Below, piece after piece: positions 47,474 to 56,054 of a stretch of DNA of 64,000 bases. The first letter of the stretch is position 1, and each line of letters starts with the position of its first letter. The notes beneath the pieces were generated by a model. The model saw only the letters and a program-made list of their open reading frames with translations. It was not told the origin of the DNA and did not search any database. Source of the DNA: Bradymonas sediminis (GTDB lineage: Bacteria; Myxococcota_A; Bradymonadia; Bradymonadales; Bradymonadaceae); the NCBI RefSeq assembly GCF_003258315.1, contig NZ_CP030032.1, forward strand, positions 100,001 through 164,000. The letters run 5' to 3'. Position numbers and translations under genes: made by a program.

Positions 47474-48119
47474 ATACGCGCCCCGATCGGGCTCCAAACC
47501 GTCGGCGCGTCGCGCAGACGCCGGCTTTACCCTGCTTGAGGTGCTCATCGCGCTGGCGATCTTGGCCAGCGTGATGACGGTGCTCATGGGCACCATGGCC
47601 AATAGCGGCCAGCAGGCCATCTACGCGAATACGCTGACCCGGGTCAGTGAGCTTGCGCGCACGAAGATGATCGACCTGGAATACGAGATCATCGAAGAGG
47701 GGATGTCCGACGATATCGAGGAATACAGCGGCGACTTCCGCGAAGAGGGCTATCCCAATATTACCTGGGAGGCGCGCGTGGACCCGGTCGAGATCCCCGA
47801 AGAGGTCAAAGATGAGCTGCTCGGGCAGGTCAACTCGCAGCTCTTCGGTGGCGAGGAAGCCCAGGGCGCGCTCAAGGGCAACGCGGCGTTCAGCAGCAAA
47901 TTGCCCATGCTGGTGTCGCTGGTGCCGATGATGATCAACCATATCGGCCGAAAAACCCGACGCGTGCGCCTGAAGGTGCACTATGAGTTCGCCAATGAGG
48001 AGCAGACCCTCAACCTGAGCCAATATATCGTCGACCAGGACTCGGCCGCCTTCGACCTCTTCGGCACCGGCGAGGACGCCGGTCCTGCGGCCGATCTGGA
48101 TATGGGGGGCGGGCGATGA
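47466..48119 (+). CDS. gspI: Type II secretion minor pseudopilin GspI
   Basis: 217 residues. Leader of 20 residues ending DAG, then FTLLEVLIALAILASVMTVLMGTMANSGQQAIYAN, the signature of GspI. C-terminal part longer than E. coli GspI (~125 aa), with an acidic linker and an Asp/Gly-rich tail. Starts within the end of gspH and overlaps gspJ by four bases (ATGA). Confidence 0.85.
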   Translation: MTKYAPRSGSKPSARRADAGFTLLEVLIALAILASVMTVLMGTMANSGQQAIYANTLTRVSELARTKMIDLEYEIIEEGMSDDIEEYSGDFREEGYPNITWEARVDPVEIPEEVKDELLGQVNSQLFGGEEAQGALKGNAAFSSKLPMLVSLVPMMINHIGRKTRRVRLKVHYEFANEEQTLNLSQYIVDQDSAAFDLFGTGEDAGPAADLDMGGGR

Positions 48120-48934
48120 GCCTCTTTGCGCCGACCCAATATACGTGCGGGAAGATGCTGCGCGGCGCGCGCACCTGGCAGGCGGGTTTTACGCTGATCG
48201 AGGTGCTCCTCGCCGTGTCGATCATGGCGGCGATCACCGGCGTGATGTGGGTGAGCATCGGCGCGATGTTTGAGACTCGCGACTATATGGACAAGCGGTT
48301 TGAGCGCTATCAGATCATGCGCGTGGGGATGAACCGCATCTCGCGCGAGATCGCGACCGCCTATGTGGCGGGGCCGGCAAACGGCGGCGAGCCGCTGCCG
48401 GGCAAAGAGGGCGACGCGCTGCGCGAGCAGATCGAGTCGGGCGCGAATCGCCAGCTCAGCGAGCCGGTTCAGTTTGGCATGATCGGGCGAGAAAACTCCT
48501 TAAACTTCACGTCTTTAGCCCATATACGCACCCTGGCCGGGGAGCCGGCCAGTGAGCACGCCGAGATCGGGTATTTCGTGGAGCGCCGCCGCGACGACCA
48601 GGGCGATTGGTACGACGCCCTGATGCGCCGCGAGGGCACCACGGTCGACGACGACATCACCAAGGGCGGCCAGATCTATATGATGATCCCGAACGTCAAA
48701 AAGGTTGAGTTTGAGTATTGGGACACCGGGCCAGTGAAGGTTGGCACGATGGAAGAGATGGTCAAAGAAGGCCGTTGGATTCGCACCTGGGACACGACCC
48801 GCGAGGAGTTCTCGGGCCGGTTGCCCCCGCGCGTGCGCATCAAGATTACGCTGCCGTCGACGGACCCGCGCGGGCCGGATGAGCACTTCACCCTGCAGAC
48901 TGAGATCGCGATCACGGAGGTGCTCGAGCTGTGA
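48116..48934 (+). CDS. gspJ: Type II secretion minor pseudopilin GspJ
   Basis: 272 residues. 24-residue leader ending QAG, then FTLIEVLLAVSIMAAITGVMWVSIGAMFETRDYMDKRFERYQIMRVGMNRISREI, diagnostic of GspJ. The globular part ends LPPRVRIKITLPSTD...FTLQTEIAI. With GspI and GspK it forms the pseudopilus tip. Overlaps gspI (ATGA) and gspK (GTGA). Confidence 0.87.
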   Translation: MSLFAPTQYTCGKMLRGARTWQAGFTLIEVLLAVSIMAAITGVMWVSIGAMFETRDYMDKRFERYQIMRVGMNRISREIATAYVAGPANGGEPLPGKEGDALREQIESGANRQLSEPVQFGMIGRENSLNFTSLAHIRTLAGEPASEHAEIGYFVERRRDDQGDWYDALMRREGTTVDDDITKGGQIYMMIPNVKKVEFEYWDTGPVKVGTMEEMVKEGRWIRTWDTTREEFSGRLPPRVRIKITLPSTDPRGPDEHFTLQTEIAITEVLEL

Positions 48935-50562
48935 TGAAACGCGACCGAAAAACAAACGCGCTGGCCCACGCGACGCGCCGCGTCATCGACGCCGTGGACC
49001 GCCCGGCCGGCGGCCTATTTCGGCGCACCCCCGGGGCCGCGTCGCGCCCGCGCGGCATCGCGTTGATGCTCACGCTCATCACCGTGACGGTGCTGTCGGC
49101 CGCCGTGGTCGAGTTCGCGTATTCCACGCGGGTCAACCTGAACCTGTCGGTCAACAGCGCGGATAAATTGCGCAGTTATTATCTGGCGCGCTCGGCGGTG
49201 AATTTGAGCCAATTGCTCGTGTCCTTCCAATTCGCGCTGCAGAGCGAGTCGACCGAGGCGGGCCGCGGGCAGGACTCCGACGAGATGGCCCAGCTGATCA
49301 GCCGGGCGGTGCGCCGAAGCAACTTCCAGCTCTACCAATACGTGCCCCTGCTGATGCAGACGTTTAGCTCGGGCAAATTGCAGAGCCCGGTCGGCGGGGT
49401 CAACCTGACCGAGTGGGGCGTGGAGGGCTTTGGGGAGTTCGCCGGTGACTTTACCGTAGAGGTCATCCCCGAAGAGGGGAAGGTCAACTTAAACCAATTC
49501 GCGGTCGAAGAGGTCAACGAGAAGGACCTGCAGCAGCTCTGCTCGATGGTCGTCGACCCGGCGTTTGACCCGATCTTTGAGCAGAAGGATAAGAACGGCG
49601 AGACCCTGAGCCGGGCGCTGGTCTTGTCGCGCATCATCGACTTTATTGACCTGAACACCACCGCGATTGAGCTGACCTCGGACTGCACCATTCGCGGCCA
49701 GGGCGGCGACGAGATGCGCCCCTACGAGAGCGGCGACGACCAGCCGAAGCCGCGAAACGCGAAGTTGACGCATATCGCCGAGCTCTATCAGGTGCCGGGC
49801 GTCACCGAAGCGTTTATGCGCACGTTCGCCGAGCAATTTACGGTCTATCCGGTCGGCCGGCCGAACCTGAACGTGGCGACCCTGCCGATCTTCTATTCGG
49901 TCCTGTGCCGCAACGTCACCATTCCGCCGGGCATGAGCCAGAGCGGCAACGTCTCGGCCTATAGTCTGTGCACGCAGAGCCCGCAGGTGCAGCTCGAGGT
50001 CCTGTATATGGCGATGGCGTTGGACGGAATTCGCGAGTTCTTCTCAGACCCGATGTCGGTCTTGATGGCCTATGTCGGCGGCACCGAGAGTTCGCTTTTG
50101 CCCTCGGCGAGCAAGGGGCAGACCGTGGCGTTTTTGAGCGTGAGCCAGTTGCCGCTGTTTATCAACGACTTAAAGCAGGACCCGGCGTTGATGGCCCAAT
50201 TCCTGACCTACTCGCCGTCCTACCAGCAAATGGTCTCTGAGAACCCACAGATGTTGATTGACCCGATTAACCCGCAATTTCCGCAATGGACCATCGAATA
50301 CGACCGCACCGGTTTGATGCGCTCGGTCTCCTCGCAGACGCCGACCATCTATCGTATGAAGGCGGTCGGTAACTACGGTTCGAGCCGCACGAATATCGAA
50401 ACCGTGGTCGATTTTGGCAAAACGATCCGTCGTTTGCCCGACGAGAAATTGCTCACCGAAGATATCGACGACGACGAACAGGTCAAAGATCTCAAAGAGG
50501 CGCTGCGCGAGTTGCGCGAGACAATCCCGAAGGGACGCGTCTTATATTGGAGCGAAAAATAA
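48931..50562 (+). CDS. gspK: Type II secretion minor pseudopilin GspK
   Basis: 543 residues, longer than E. coli-type GspK (~330). After a 42-residue basic leader ending RPRG comes IALMLTLITVTVLSAAVVEFAYSTRVNLNLSVNSADKLRSYYLARSAVNLSQ; Glu at +5 is absent, as expected for GspK. DFTVEVIPEEGKVNLNQF and SRIIDFIDLN mark the GspK core; a large alpha domain follows. GTG 48931 (GGAGG 10 bp upstream) and ATG 48934 are both possible starts. It caps the pseudopilus. Confidence 0.88.
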   Translation: MMKRDRKTNALAHATRRVIDAVDRPAGGLFRRTPGAASRPRGIALMLTLITVTVLSAAVVEFAYSTRVNLNLSVNSADKLRSYYLARSAVNLSQLLVSFQFALQSESTEAGRGQDSDEMAQLISRAVRRSNFQLYQYVPLLMQTFSSGKLQSPVGGVNLTEWGVEGFGEFAGDFTVEVIPEEGKVNLNQFAVEEVNEKDLQQLCSMVVDPAFDPIFEQKDKNGETLSRALVLSRIIDFIDLNTTAIELTSDCTIRGQGGDEMRPYESGDDQPKPRNAKLTHIAELYQVPGVTEAFMRTFAEQFTVYPVGRPNLNVATLPIFYSVLCRNVTIPPGMSQSGNVSAYSLCTQSPQVQLEVLYMAMALDGIREFFSDPMSVLMAYVGGTESSLLPSASKGQTVAFLSVSQLPLFINDLKQDPALMAQFLTYSPSYQQMVSENPQMLIDPINPQFPQWTIEYDRTGLMRSVSSQTPTIYRMKAVGNYGSSRTNIETVVDFGKTIRRLPDEKLLTEDIDDDEQVKDLKEALRELRETIPKGRVLYWSEK

Positions 50563-52352
50563 TGAGTACGACTATCATCGGCCTGGATTTTGGCACCCAC
50601 TCGCTCAAGCTTATCCGCTTGTCGATGGGGCGAGAGCCGCGGGTTATTGGCTACGATATGGAGCCGATTCCGCGTGTCGTGACGCCCGAAGAAGCAGGCC
50701 CGGGCGACGCGCAGGATTTCGACGACGCACCCACGAGCGTGGTCAGCAAAGACGACGTGGAGGGCGCGCCGGGTGAGGCGGGCGAAGATGCTGCCGGCGA
50801 CGACGGCGCGTCGGCCAATGGGGCCGCCAGGCCCGAAGCTGCAGACGACGCCAAGCCCTGGGGGCTGGCGCTTGAGCGGCTGATCGAGCGCGGCGCGATC
50901 GACGACGACGCGTTGATCGTGACCTTCTTGCCCGAAAACCAGGCCATGTCGATCCGCCAGGAGCTTCCCTTCGAGGAGCGCGCCAAGGTCGAGAATATCC
51001 TGCCGCATATGCTCAACGACCGCCTGCCGGTCGCCACCGAGAAGGTTATCTTCGACTTCCAGATCTTCCCGAAAAAGAAGCTGAGCACGGAGAGTTTTTC
51101 GGATACGGGAGTGGCCGATGAGGTCGCCGCCGAGGCGCTCGTGGGGTTTGCTCGGCGTGAGCAGATCGGCGAGTTCCTGGGCGAGCTTAGGTCCTATCAT
51201 ATCAATCCGGCGACCCTGGGCGTGCCCGAGTTGCTGATGTCCTACGCGCTGCAGCGCTGCGCGCCGAGCACCGACGCCACCTATGCCGTGATCGACATCG
51301 GGCATCGCTACACCCGCGTGCTCGTGCTCGAAAAATACGACCCGGTCGTCGCGCGCTCGATTCAATTTGGTGGCGAGCAGCTGACCGATGCGATCGCCGC
51401 GCGCTTTAAGTCGAGCTACGAGCAGGCCGAGCACCTCAAGGAGATCCGCGGGGTCATCCTGGGCGCCGCCGGGGCTTCGAGCGACGCGCGCAATGAGGCG
51501 AGCGTCGCCCTGAGCGAGTGTTTGAGCGACGCCACGCGCCCGCTGATTCGCGATATCCGGCGCACCTTCCAATCGCTGTATAACCGCACGCAAACGAAGA
51601 TCGACGCGGTCTATATCTGCGGCGGAACCAGCCTGCTAAGCGGCTTGCCCGAGTATTTGGAGCAAGAGTTCGGCGTGCCGGTGTCGCATCTTCCGACGGA
51701 CAATATTTCCGGATTCAGCGAAACCGTCGACACCCTGCCGGCCCAACTAAAGCTCACGCTGGCCACGTCGGCGGCGCTCCAGCAGATCGACGGGCGCGAC
51801 GAAGATCGCTCGATCAACCTGCGCCGCCAGGAATTCGCGTACCGCGGCAAGTCCAGTTACCTGCGCTCGCAGATCTTCAAATATGCGGGGGCTGCGGCGG
51901 TGCTCTTCTTGTTGCTGATGGGCATGTTGTGGGCCCAGAAGATCCAATTGGAAGCCCAGCGCGATGCCATGCGCAACGCCCTGACCGAGCAGACCACCAA
52001 GCTCTTTGGCGAGCCGATTTATAGCAACTCCGTGATCCAGGCGCGCCTGAGCGGTGAGGAGACCTCCGGGAAGGGATTCGTCCCGCGCGCCAGCGCCTAC
52101 GAGTTGTATTTTAAACTCGCCTCGAATATCCCCGCAGACCTCAACGTCACCTTCGACCGCGTTGAGACCGACGTGGACCGCAATATCGCCCAGCTTTACG
52201 GCGAAACCACGAGCCCTCAATCCGTGGAGCAGTTGATCGATAATCTGCGCGCCGTTGATTGCGTCCAGAGCGTTCGCCAGGAAGGCGAGCTTAAGATCAA
52301 AAGCGACACCGAAGTTGATTTTCACCTGCACGTTTCAAGCGAGTGCTCCTGA
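50562..52352 (+). CDS. gspL: Type II secretion protein GspL with complete PilM-like actin fold
   Basis: 596 residues from the ATG sharing a base with the gspK stop (TAATG), GGAG 9 bp upstream. Residues ~1-400 form an actin-like ASKHA domain as in PilM (TIIGLDFGTHSLKLIRL; AVIDIGHRYTRVLVLEKYD; GVPELLMSYALQRC; YICGGTSLLSGLPEYLEQEF), with an acidic insert near residues 45-105. One membrane helix (AGAAAVLFLLLMGMLWAQ) and a periplasmic ferredoxin-like domain follow. It joins GspE to the platform. The cytoplasmic part looks closer to PilM than to enterobacterial GspL. Confidence 0.88.
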   Translation: MSTTIIGLDFGTHSLKLIRLSMGREPRVIGYDMEPIPRVVTPEEAGPGDAQDFDDAPTSVVSKDDVEGAPGEAGEDAAGDDGASANGAARPEAADDAKPWGLALERLIERGAIDDDALIVTFLPENQAMSIRQELPFEERAKVENILPHMLNDRLPVATEKVIFDFQIFPKKKLSTESFSDTGVADEVAAEALVGFARREQIGEFLGELRSYHINPATLGVPELLMSYALQRCAPSTDATYAVIDIGHRYTRVLVLEKYDPVVARSIQFGGEQLTDAIAARFKSSYEQAEHLKEIRGVILGAAGASSDARNEASVALSECLSDATRPLIRDIRRTFQSLYNRTQTKIDAVYICGGTSLLSGLPEYLEQEFGVPVSHLPTDNISGFSETVDTLPAQLKLTLATSAALQQIDGRDEDRSINLRRQEFAYRGKSSYLRSQIFKYAGAAAVLFLLLMGMLWAQKIQLEAQRDAMRNALTEQTTKLFGEPIYSNSVIQARLSGEETSGKGFVPRASAYELYFKLASNIPADLNVTFDRVETDVDRNIAQLYGETTSPQSVEQLIDNLRAVDCVQSVRQEGELKIKSDTEVDFHLHVSSECS

Positions 52353-52945
52353 TGGCTAAAGAAACACTAAGCGATAAATTCGACGCCCTGAGCGCGCGCG
52401 AGAAGAAGATGCTCGCGGCGATGGCGATCATTATGCCAATCCTGGTGATGGTGGTTATCAGCGGGCTCTTTAGCCGCTCCCTGGGCAGCATTGAGGACCA
52501 GACCCGCGAGTATCAAAAGTCGCTGGATCTGTTGGCGGTCGCCGGGCCAGTTTACCTCAAAAAGCAGGCGCCGACCGACAAGAATACGCTCGCGTCGTTA
52601 TTCACCGAAGAAGTGCTGACCGACAACCCGGTGAAGCTCACCGGTTTTATGGCGGCGCGCGCCACCGAGGCCGGCGTCAGCCCGAATAGCTACGACACCG
52701 AGGAGATCCCGCTGGGCGGCAGCTCGTCGGACAAATCACAGCCCATGCTCTTTGAGAATAAGGTTCGGGTCGATATCCGCGCGACTCAAATCAATGATCT
52801 AATGAAGTTTCTGGAAGTCATCGAAAGAAGTGGAGAACCCGTGGTCATCAAACGCATCGACCTGCGCGGAAATTCGCGCGTCCCCGGCGAAGTCCGCGCG
52901 CGCGTCGAAGTCTCCACGTTCGTTAAAAAGAAGAAGGAGGGCTGA
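52352..52945 (+). CDS. gspM: Type II secretion protein GspM
   Basis: 197 residues, starting at the ATG that overlaps the gspL stop (TGATG). Short cytoplasmic start, membrane helix (MLAAMAIIMPILVMVVISGLF), coiled-coil-like segment, then a ferredoxin-like periplasmic domain (VRVDIRATQINDLMKFLEVIERSGEPVVIKRIDLRG). This PilO/GspM-type layout and its place after gspL identify it. Sequence identity to model GspM proteins is probably low. Confidence 0.8.
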   Translation: MAKETLSDKFDALSAREKKMLAAMAIIMPILVMVVISGLFSRSLGSIEDQTREYQKSLDLLAVAGPVYLKKQAPTDKNTLASLFTEEVLTDNPVKLTGFMAARATEAGVSPNSYDTEEIPLGGSSSDKSQPMLFENKVRVDIRATQINDLMKFLEVIERSGEPVVIKRIDLRGNSRVPGEVRARVEVSTFVKKKKEG

Positions 52946-52948
52946 TTT

Positions 52949-54034
52949 ATGGAGCGCTCCATCGTCCGCATCCCGGTTTATATCGCGTTTGGCTTCGCCG
53001 TGTTTCTGGTCGCTCTGGTCCTGACTTTTCCGGACCAGCGCCTCAAAGAGATCGCGACGGTCCAAATCGAGAAGCAGCTCGACGGCAAATACGACGTCGC
53101 CATTCAGGACCTCGACCTCTGGTGGCTCAGCGGCGTTCAGTTAAAGAACGTCCGAATCTCTGAGCGCATCACCGACACCTCGGTGGTCGAGACCACCCCG
53201 GAGGGCCCCAAAGACGCAAAGACAGCCGCGCCGGGCGGTGCGCCGGAGAAACCGCCTTTCGTCATCAATATCCCGCGCGTTGCGGCCGGCTTCTCGCCGC
53301 TGCTCAGCGTCGTCAACTTCGCGCCGACCGTCGATTTTTTGGTCGACCTGGGCGGCGGGGATATCAAGGGGAATTTCGTCCAATCGAGCAAAGCCCGCGC
53401 CCTTAATATCGACATCAATCAGATCGATCTGGCGAAGACGCCGATTCTCGAGCAATACCTCGGCGTGCCGTTTCGCGGTGACCTGGGCGGCGAGATCGAG
53501 CTTGAGCTGCATCCGCGCCAGCCGCAGGTTATTGGCGGTGATATTCGCCTCAAAGGGCGCACGCTCACCGTGGATAAGACCGAATTGCATACCGATAAAC
53601 TCGGCCCCATGGCCTTTATCGACGTGCCGGAGACTGATTTTGGCAAGCTCGACGCACATATGACCATCACGCAGGAGGACGATAAGTCGACCTCCAAAAT
53701 GGTGTTTGATGAGTTCCGTTTCTACGACGGCAAAGATGTGCGCGGCGAGATTTGGGGGCACCTGAACCTCGGTCGCTCATCGGCCCAGAGCGTGGCCAAG
53801 CTCGAGATGCGCTTTCAATTCGACAATAATTATATCCGCTCCAACGACCTCTCCAGCGTGCTCAATATGCAGTGGTTCCGGGACGGAAAGAACCAGGATT
53901 GGTTCGGCTTCCTCCTGTGGGGCCGCCTGAACTCGCCGCGCTTTAAGGGCGCGCCGGCCGCCGCCGCCGGGCCCACCGCCAGCGCCGAGGCTGACGATAA
54001 GCCGGCCGATGACGCGCCTGCGGCCAAAAAGTAG
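52949..54034 (+). CDS. gspN: Type II secretion protein GspN
   Basis: 361 residues, beginning 3 bp after gspM. One membrane helix (residues ~8-28), then a beta-rich periplasmic region typical of the delta-proteobacterial GspN family (VRIPVYIAFGFAVFLVALVLTFPDQRLKEIA; DLDLWWLSGVQLKNVRI; GGDIKGNFVQSS). Ends in an Ala/Pro/Asp-rich tail. Its precise role is unsettled; it closes the operon, followed by a terminator. Confidence 0.85.
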   Translation: MERSIVRIPVYIAFGFAVFLVALVLTFPDQRLKEIATVQIEKQLDGKYDVAIQDLDLWWLSGVQLKNVRISERITDTSVVETTPEGPKDAKTAAPGGAPEKPPFVINIPRVAAGFSPLLSVVNFAPTVDFLVDLGGGDIKGNFVQSSKARALNIDINQIDLAKTPILEQYLGVPFRGDLGGEIELELHPRQPQVIGGDIRLKGRTLTVDKTELHTDKLGPMAFIDVPETDFGKLDAHMTITQEDDKSTSKMVFDEFRFYDGKDVRGEIWGHLNLGRSSAQSVAKLEMRFQFDNNYIRSNDLSSVLNMQWFRDGKNQDWFGFLLWGRLNSPRFKGAPAAAAGPTASAEADDKPADDAPAAKK

Positions 54035-54040
54035 AGATGC

Positions 54041-54077
54041 AAAAAGAAAGCCCCGGAAATTCCGGGGCTTTCTTTTT
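54041..54077. terminator. Terminator of the gsp operon
   Basis: Symmetric hairpin with core GAAAGCCCCGG / CCGGGGCTTTC and flanking A-run and T-run (AAAAAG / CTTTTT). Works in both directions and separates the gsp operon from the convergent glyoxalase gene. Confidence 0.93.
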
Positions 54078-54112
54078 GGGCGAGAATCACTCGCTATCGT
54101 TAGGCGATCGGC

Positions 54113-54535
54113 TTACCAGGTGCCCTGGTTTTCCATCGACGCCCAGGGCTCCTGGGCGGGCAGGGCGTCACCGCGCTGCAGCAGCTCCACCGAAATCTCG
54201 TCGGGGGATTTTACGAACGCCATGCGCCCGTCGCGCGGCGGGCGGTTGATCGTGACGCCGCCGTCCTGCAGGCGCTTGCATGTCGCGTAGATGTCGTCGA
54301 CCTCGAAGGCGAGGTGGCCAAAATTCCGGGCGTTCGAGTAGTCCTCCGTGGAATCCCAGTTATAGGTCAGCTCGATATGCTCTTCGGCGTCGCCCGGGGC
54401 TTTAAGGAAGATGAGCGTAAACTTCCCGGCGCTGCTTTCGCGCCGGCGCACCTCTTCGAGACCGAGCAGCTCGCAGTAGAAATGAAGCGACGCATCGATA
54501 TCGCGAATGCGCACCATACTATGCAAAAATTTCAT
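54113..54535 (-). CDS. gloA: Lactoylglutathione lyase (glyoxalase I, VOC family)
   Basis: 140 residues. Two VOC halves with the expected metal ligands: FLHSMVRIRDIDASLHFY (His), EHIELTYNW (Glu), GHLAFEVDDIYATC (His) and SPDEISVELLQ (Glu). NFGHLAFEV and YNWDSTEDYSNARN are characteristic of GloA. It detoxifies methylglyoxal as its glutathione adduct. Downstream of the thiolase gene but separated by a hairpin. Confidence 0.92.
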   Translation of the reverse strand: MKFLHSMVRIRDIDASLHFYCELLGLEEVRRRESSAGKFTLIFLKAPGDAEEHIELTYNWDSTEDYSNARNFGHLAFEVDDIYATCKRLQDGGVTINRPPRDGRMAFVKSPDEISVELLQRGDALPAQEPWASMENQGTW

Positions 54536-54578
54536 GTCCTTCCCTTAATTAAAGTCGGCAGTGTCGTGGCGAGGTGGC

Positions 54579-54625
54579 CGCGAAGACGCCGCCTGTGAGT
54601 CTTGCTCACTGAGGCGGCGTTCGCG
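54579..54625. terminator. Hairpin between thiolase and glyoxalase genes
   Basis: Nested stem (CGCGA.ACGCCGCC...GGCGGCGTTCGCG, inner GTGAG/CTCAC). No T-run on the - strand, so efficiency is uncertain; may partly insulate gloA from fad transcription. Confidence 0.5.
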
Positions 54626-54644
54626 GGCGATGAGGCGGTCAAAC

Positions 54645-55976
54645 TCAGCGCTCGAGGATCATCGTGAGCCCGAGGCCACCGGCGGCGCACAGCGTCAGCA
54701 GGCCGGTATTTACGTCTTCACGCTGCATCTGCGAGGCCAATTGCATGACCATGCGCGCGCCGGTTGCCCCGAAGGGGTGACCGATCGGAATCGAGCCGCC
54801 GTTGATGTTGAAGGTGTCCATATCGACCTCGCCGATGGCTTTGTCGAGGCCGGCTTCTTTGCAGAGCTTCTCGGAGCCCCAGACCTTGATGTTGGCCAAT
54901 ACCTGGGCGGCGAATGCCTCGTGCATCTCGACCAGGTCGATGTCTTTGAGCGTAAGCCCCGCGCGCTCGAGCGCGATGGGCGTGGCCAGGGTCGGGCCCA
55001 TGAGCATCGGCATCTTGAACAGGTCGACGCCGGTGCTGGCGTGGGCGCGGATATAGGCGATGGGCTCCAGGCCGAGCTCGCGGGCGCGGCTCTCGCGCAT
55101 CAGCAGCACGGCGGAGGCGCCGTCGGTGAGCGGCGAGGCATTGGCCGCGGTGATGGTGCCATGCTTGCGGTCGAAGACGGGGCGAAGCTTGGCCATCTTT
55201 TCGACGGTGGTGTTGCCACGCACCATATTATCGCGGCTGATGACGTTCTCGAGTTTCTCGCCGGTGTGCACCGTGATGACCTCGGAGAAGTGACCGGCCT
55301 CGTAGGCGGCGGCGGTGCGGTGGTGCGTGAGCTCGGTATATTCGTCCTGAGCCCGGCGGCTGATGCCGTATTTTTTGGCCATAACCTCGGCCGAGTCGCC
55401 CATGCGGATCTCGGTGGTCGGCTCGGTGATGGCCGGGACATCGGGCAAAAAGTCGCGAGCGCCGACGCCGTCGAAGGCGCGCAGGATGCCGGCCGGCGAG
55501 CCGGCTTTGGACGCCTGGTTGAGCGCGTGGGTGAGCGGCAGGCTCACGCGGGCCTGAGCGGCGCTCATGGACTCGACGCCGCCGGCGATGACGATATCGG
55601 CCGCCCCGCTGAGGATGTCGCCGCAGGCGTTGACGGTCGCCTGCGCGCTGGAGGCGCAGTACATCTGGACCGTGTAGGCGGCGATATGATTGGGCAGCGG
55701 GGAGCGCAAGACGATCTCGCGCGCCACGTTCGGACCGTTCATCGGCGCCGACACGCAGCCCATGATGACCTCGTCGATGAGGGCCGGGTCGATCTCGCTG
55801 CGGTTGACCAACTCGGTGACCGCGGCGCGTCCCAGGTCGGCCTCGTTGAGGTGCTTATAGTCGGTCCAGGCTTTGGCGAACGGGGTGCGCGCGCCGGCGA
55901 CGATCGCGATACGGTCGTCACCGCCGAGCGGGGATTGAGTGGCTTTCTTCGATTTACTGACAGATTTTGAAACCAT
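54645..55976 (-). CDS. fadI: Acetyl-CoA C-acyltransferase (FadI-type 3-ketoacyl-CoA thiolase)
   Basis: 443 residues. Thiolase fold with active-site Cys in VQMYCASSAQATVNA, His in EMHEAFAAQVLANI, and the C-terminal GGSIPIGHPFGATGARM and LCAAGGLGLTMILE with the second Cys. Length and inserts fit the FadI branch that works with FadJ. It cleaves 3-ketoacyl-CoA in the last beta-oxidation step. It follows the fadJ-like gene on the same strand after 78 bp with its own TTGAGG ribosome-binding site: a two-gene beta-oxidation operon. Confidence 0.92.
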   Translation of the reverse strand: MVSKSVSKSKKATQSPLGGDDRIAIVAGARTPFAKAWTDYKHLNEADLGRAAVTELVNRSEIDPALIDEVIMGCVSAPMNGPNVAREIVLRSPLPNHIAAYTVQMYCASSAQATVNACGDILSGAADIVIAGGVESMSAAQARVSLPLTHALNQASKAGSPAGILRAFDGVGARDFLPDVPAITEPTTEIRMGDSAEVMAKKYGISRRAQDEYTELTHHRTAAAYEAGHFSEVITVHTGEKLENVISRDNMVRGNTTVEKMAKLRPVFDRKHGTITAANASPLTDGASAVLLMRESRARELGLEPIAYIRAHASTGVDLFKMPMLMGPTLATPIALERAGLTLKDIDLVEMHEAFAAQVLANIKVWGSEKLCKEAGLDKAIGEVDMDTFNINGGSIPIGHPFGATGARMVMQLASQMQREDVNTGLLTLCAAGGLGLTMILER

Positions 55977-56054
55977 TATATTTGCCTCAATGAGTCGCCA
56001 AATGCGCGCTGCACTGGCGGGTCAATTATATTTTGGGCGACGGGCGCGTTGAAA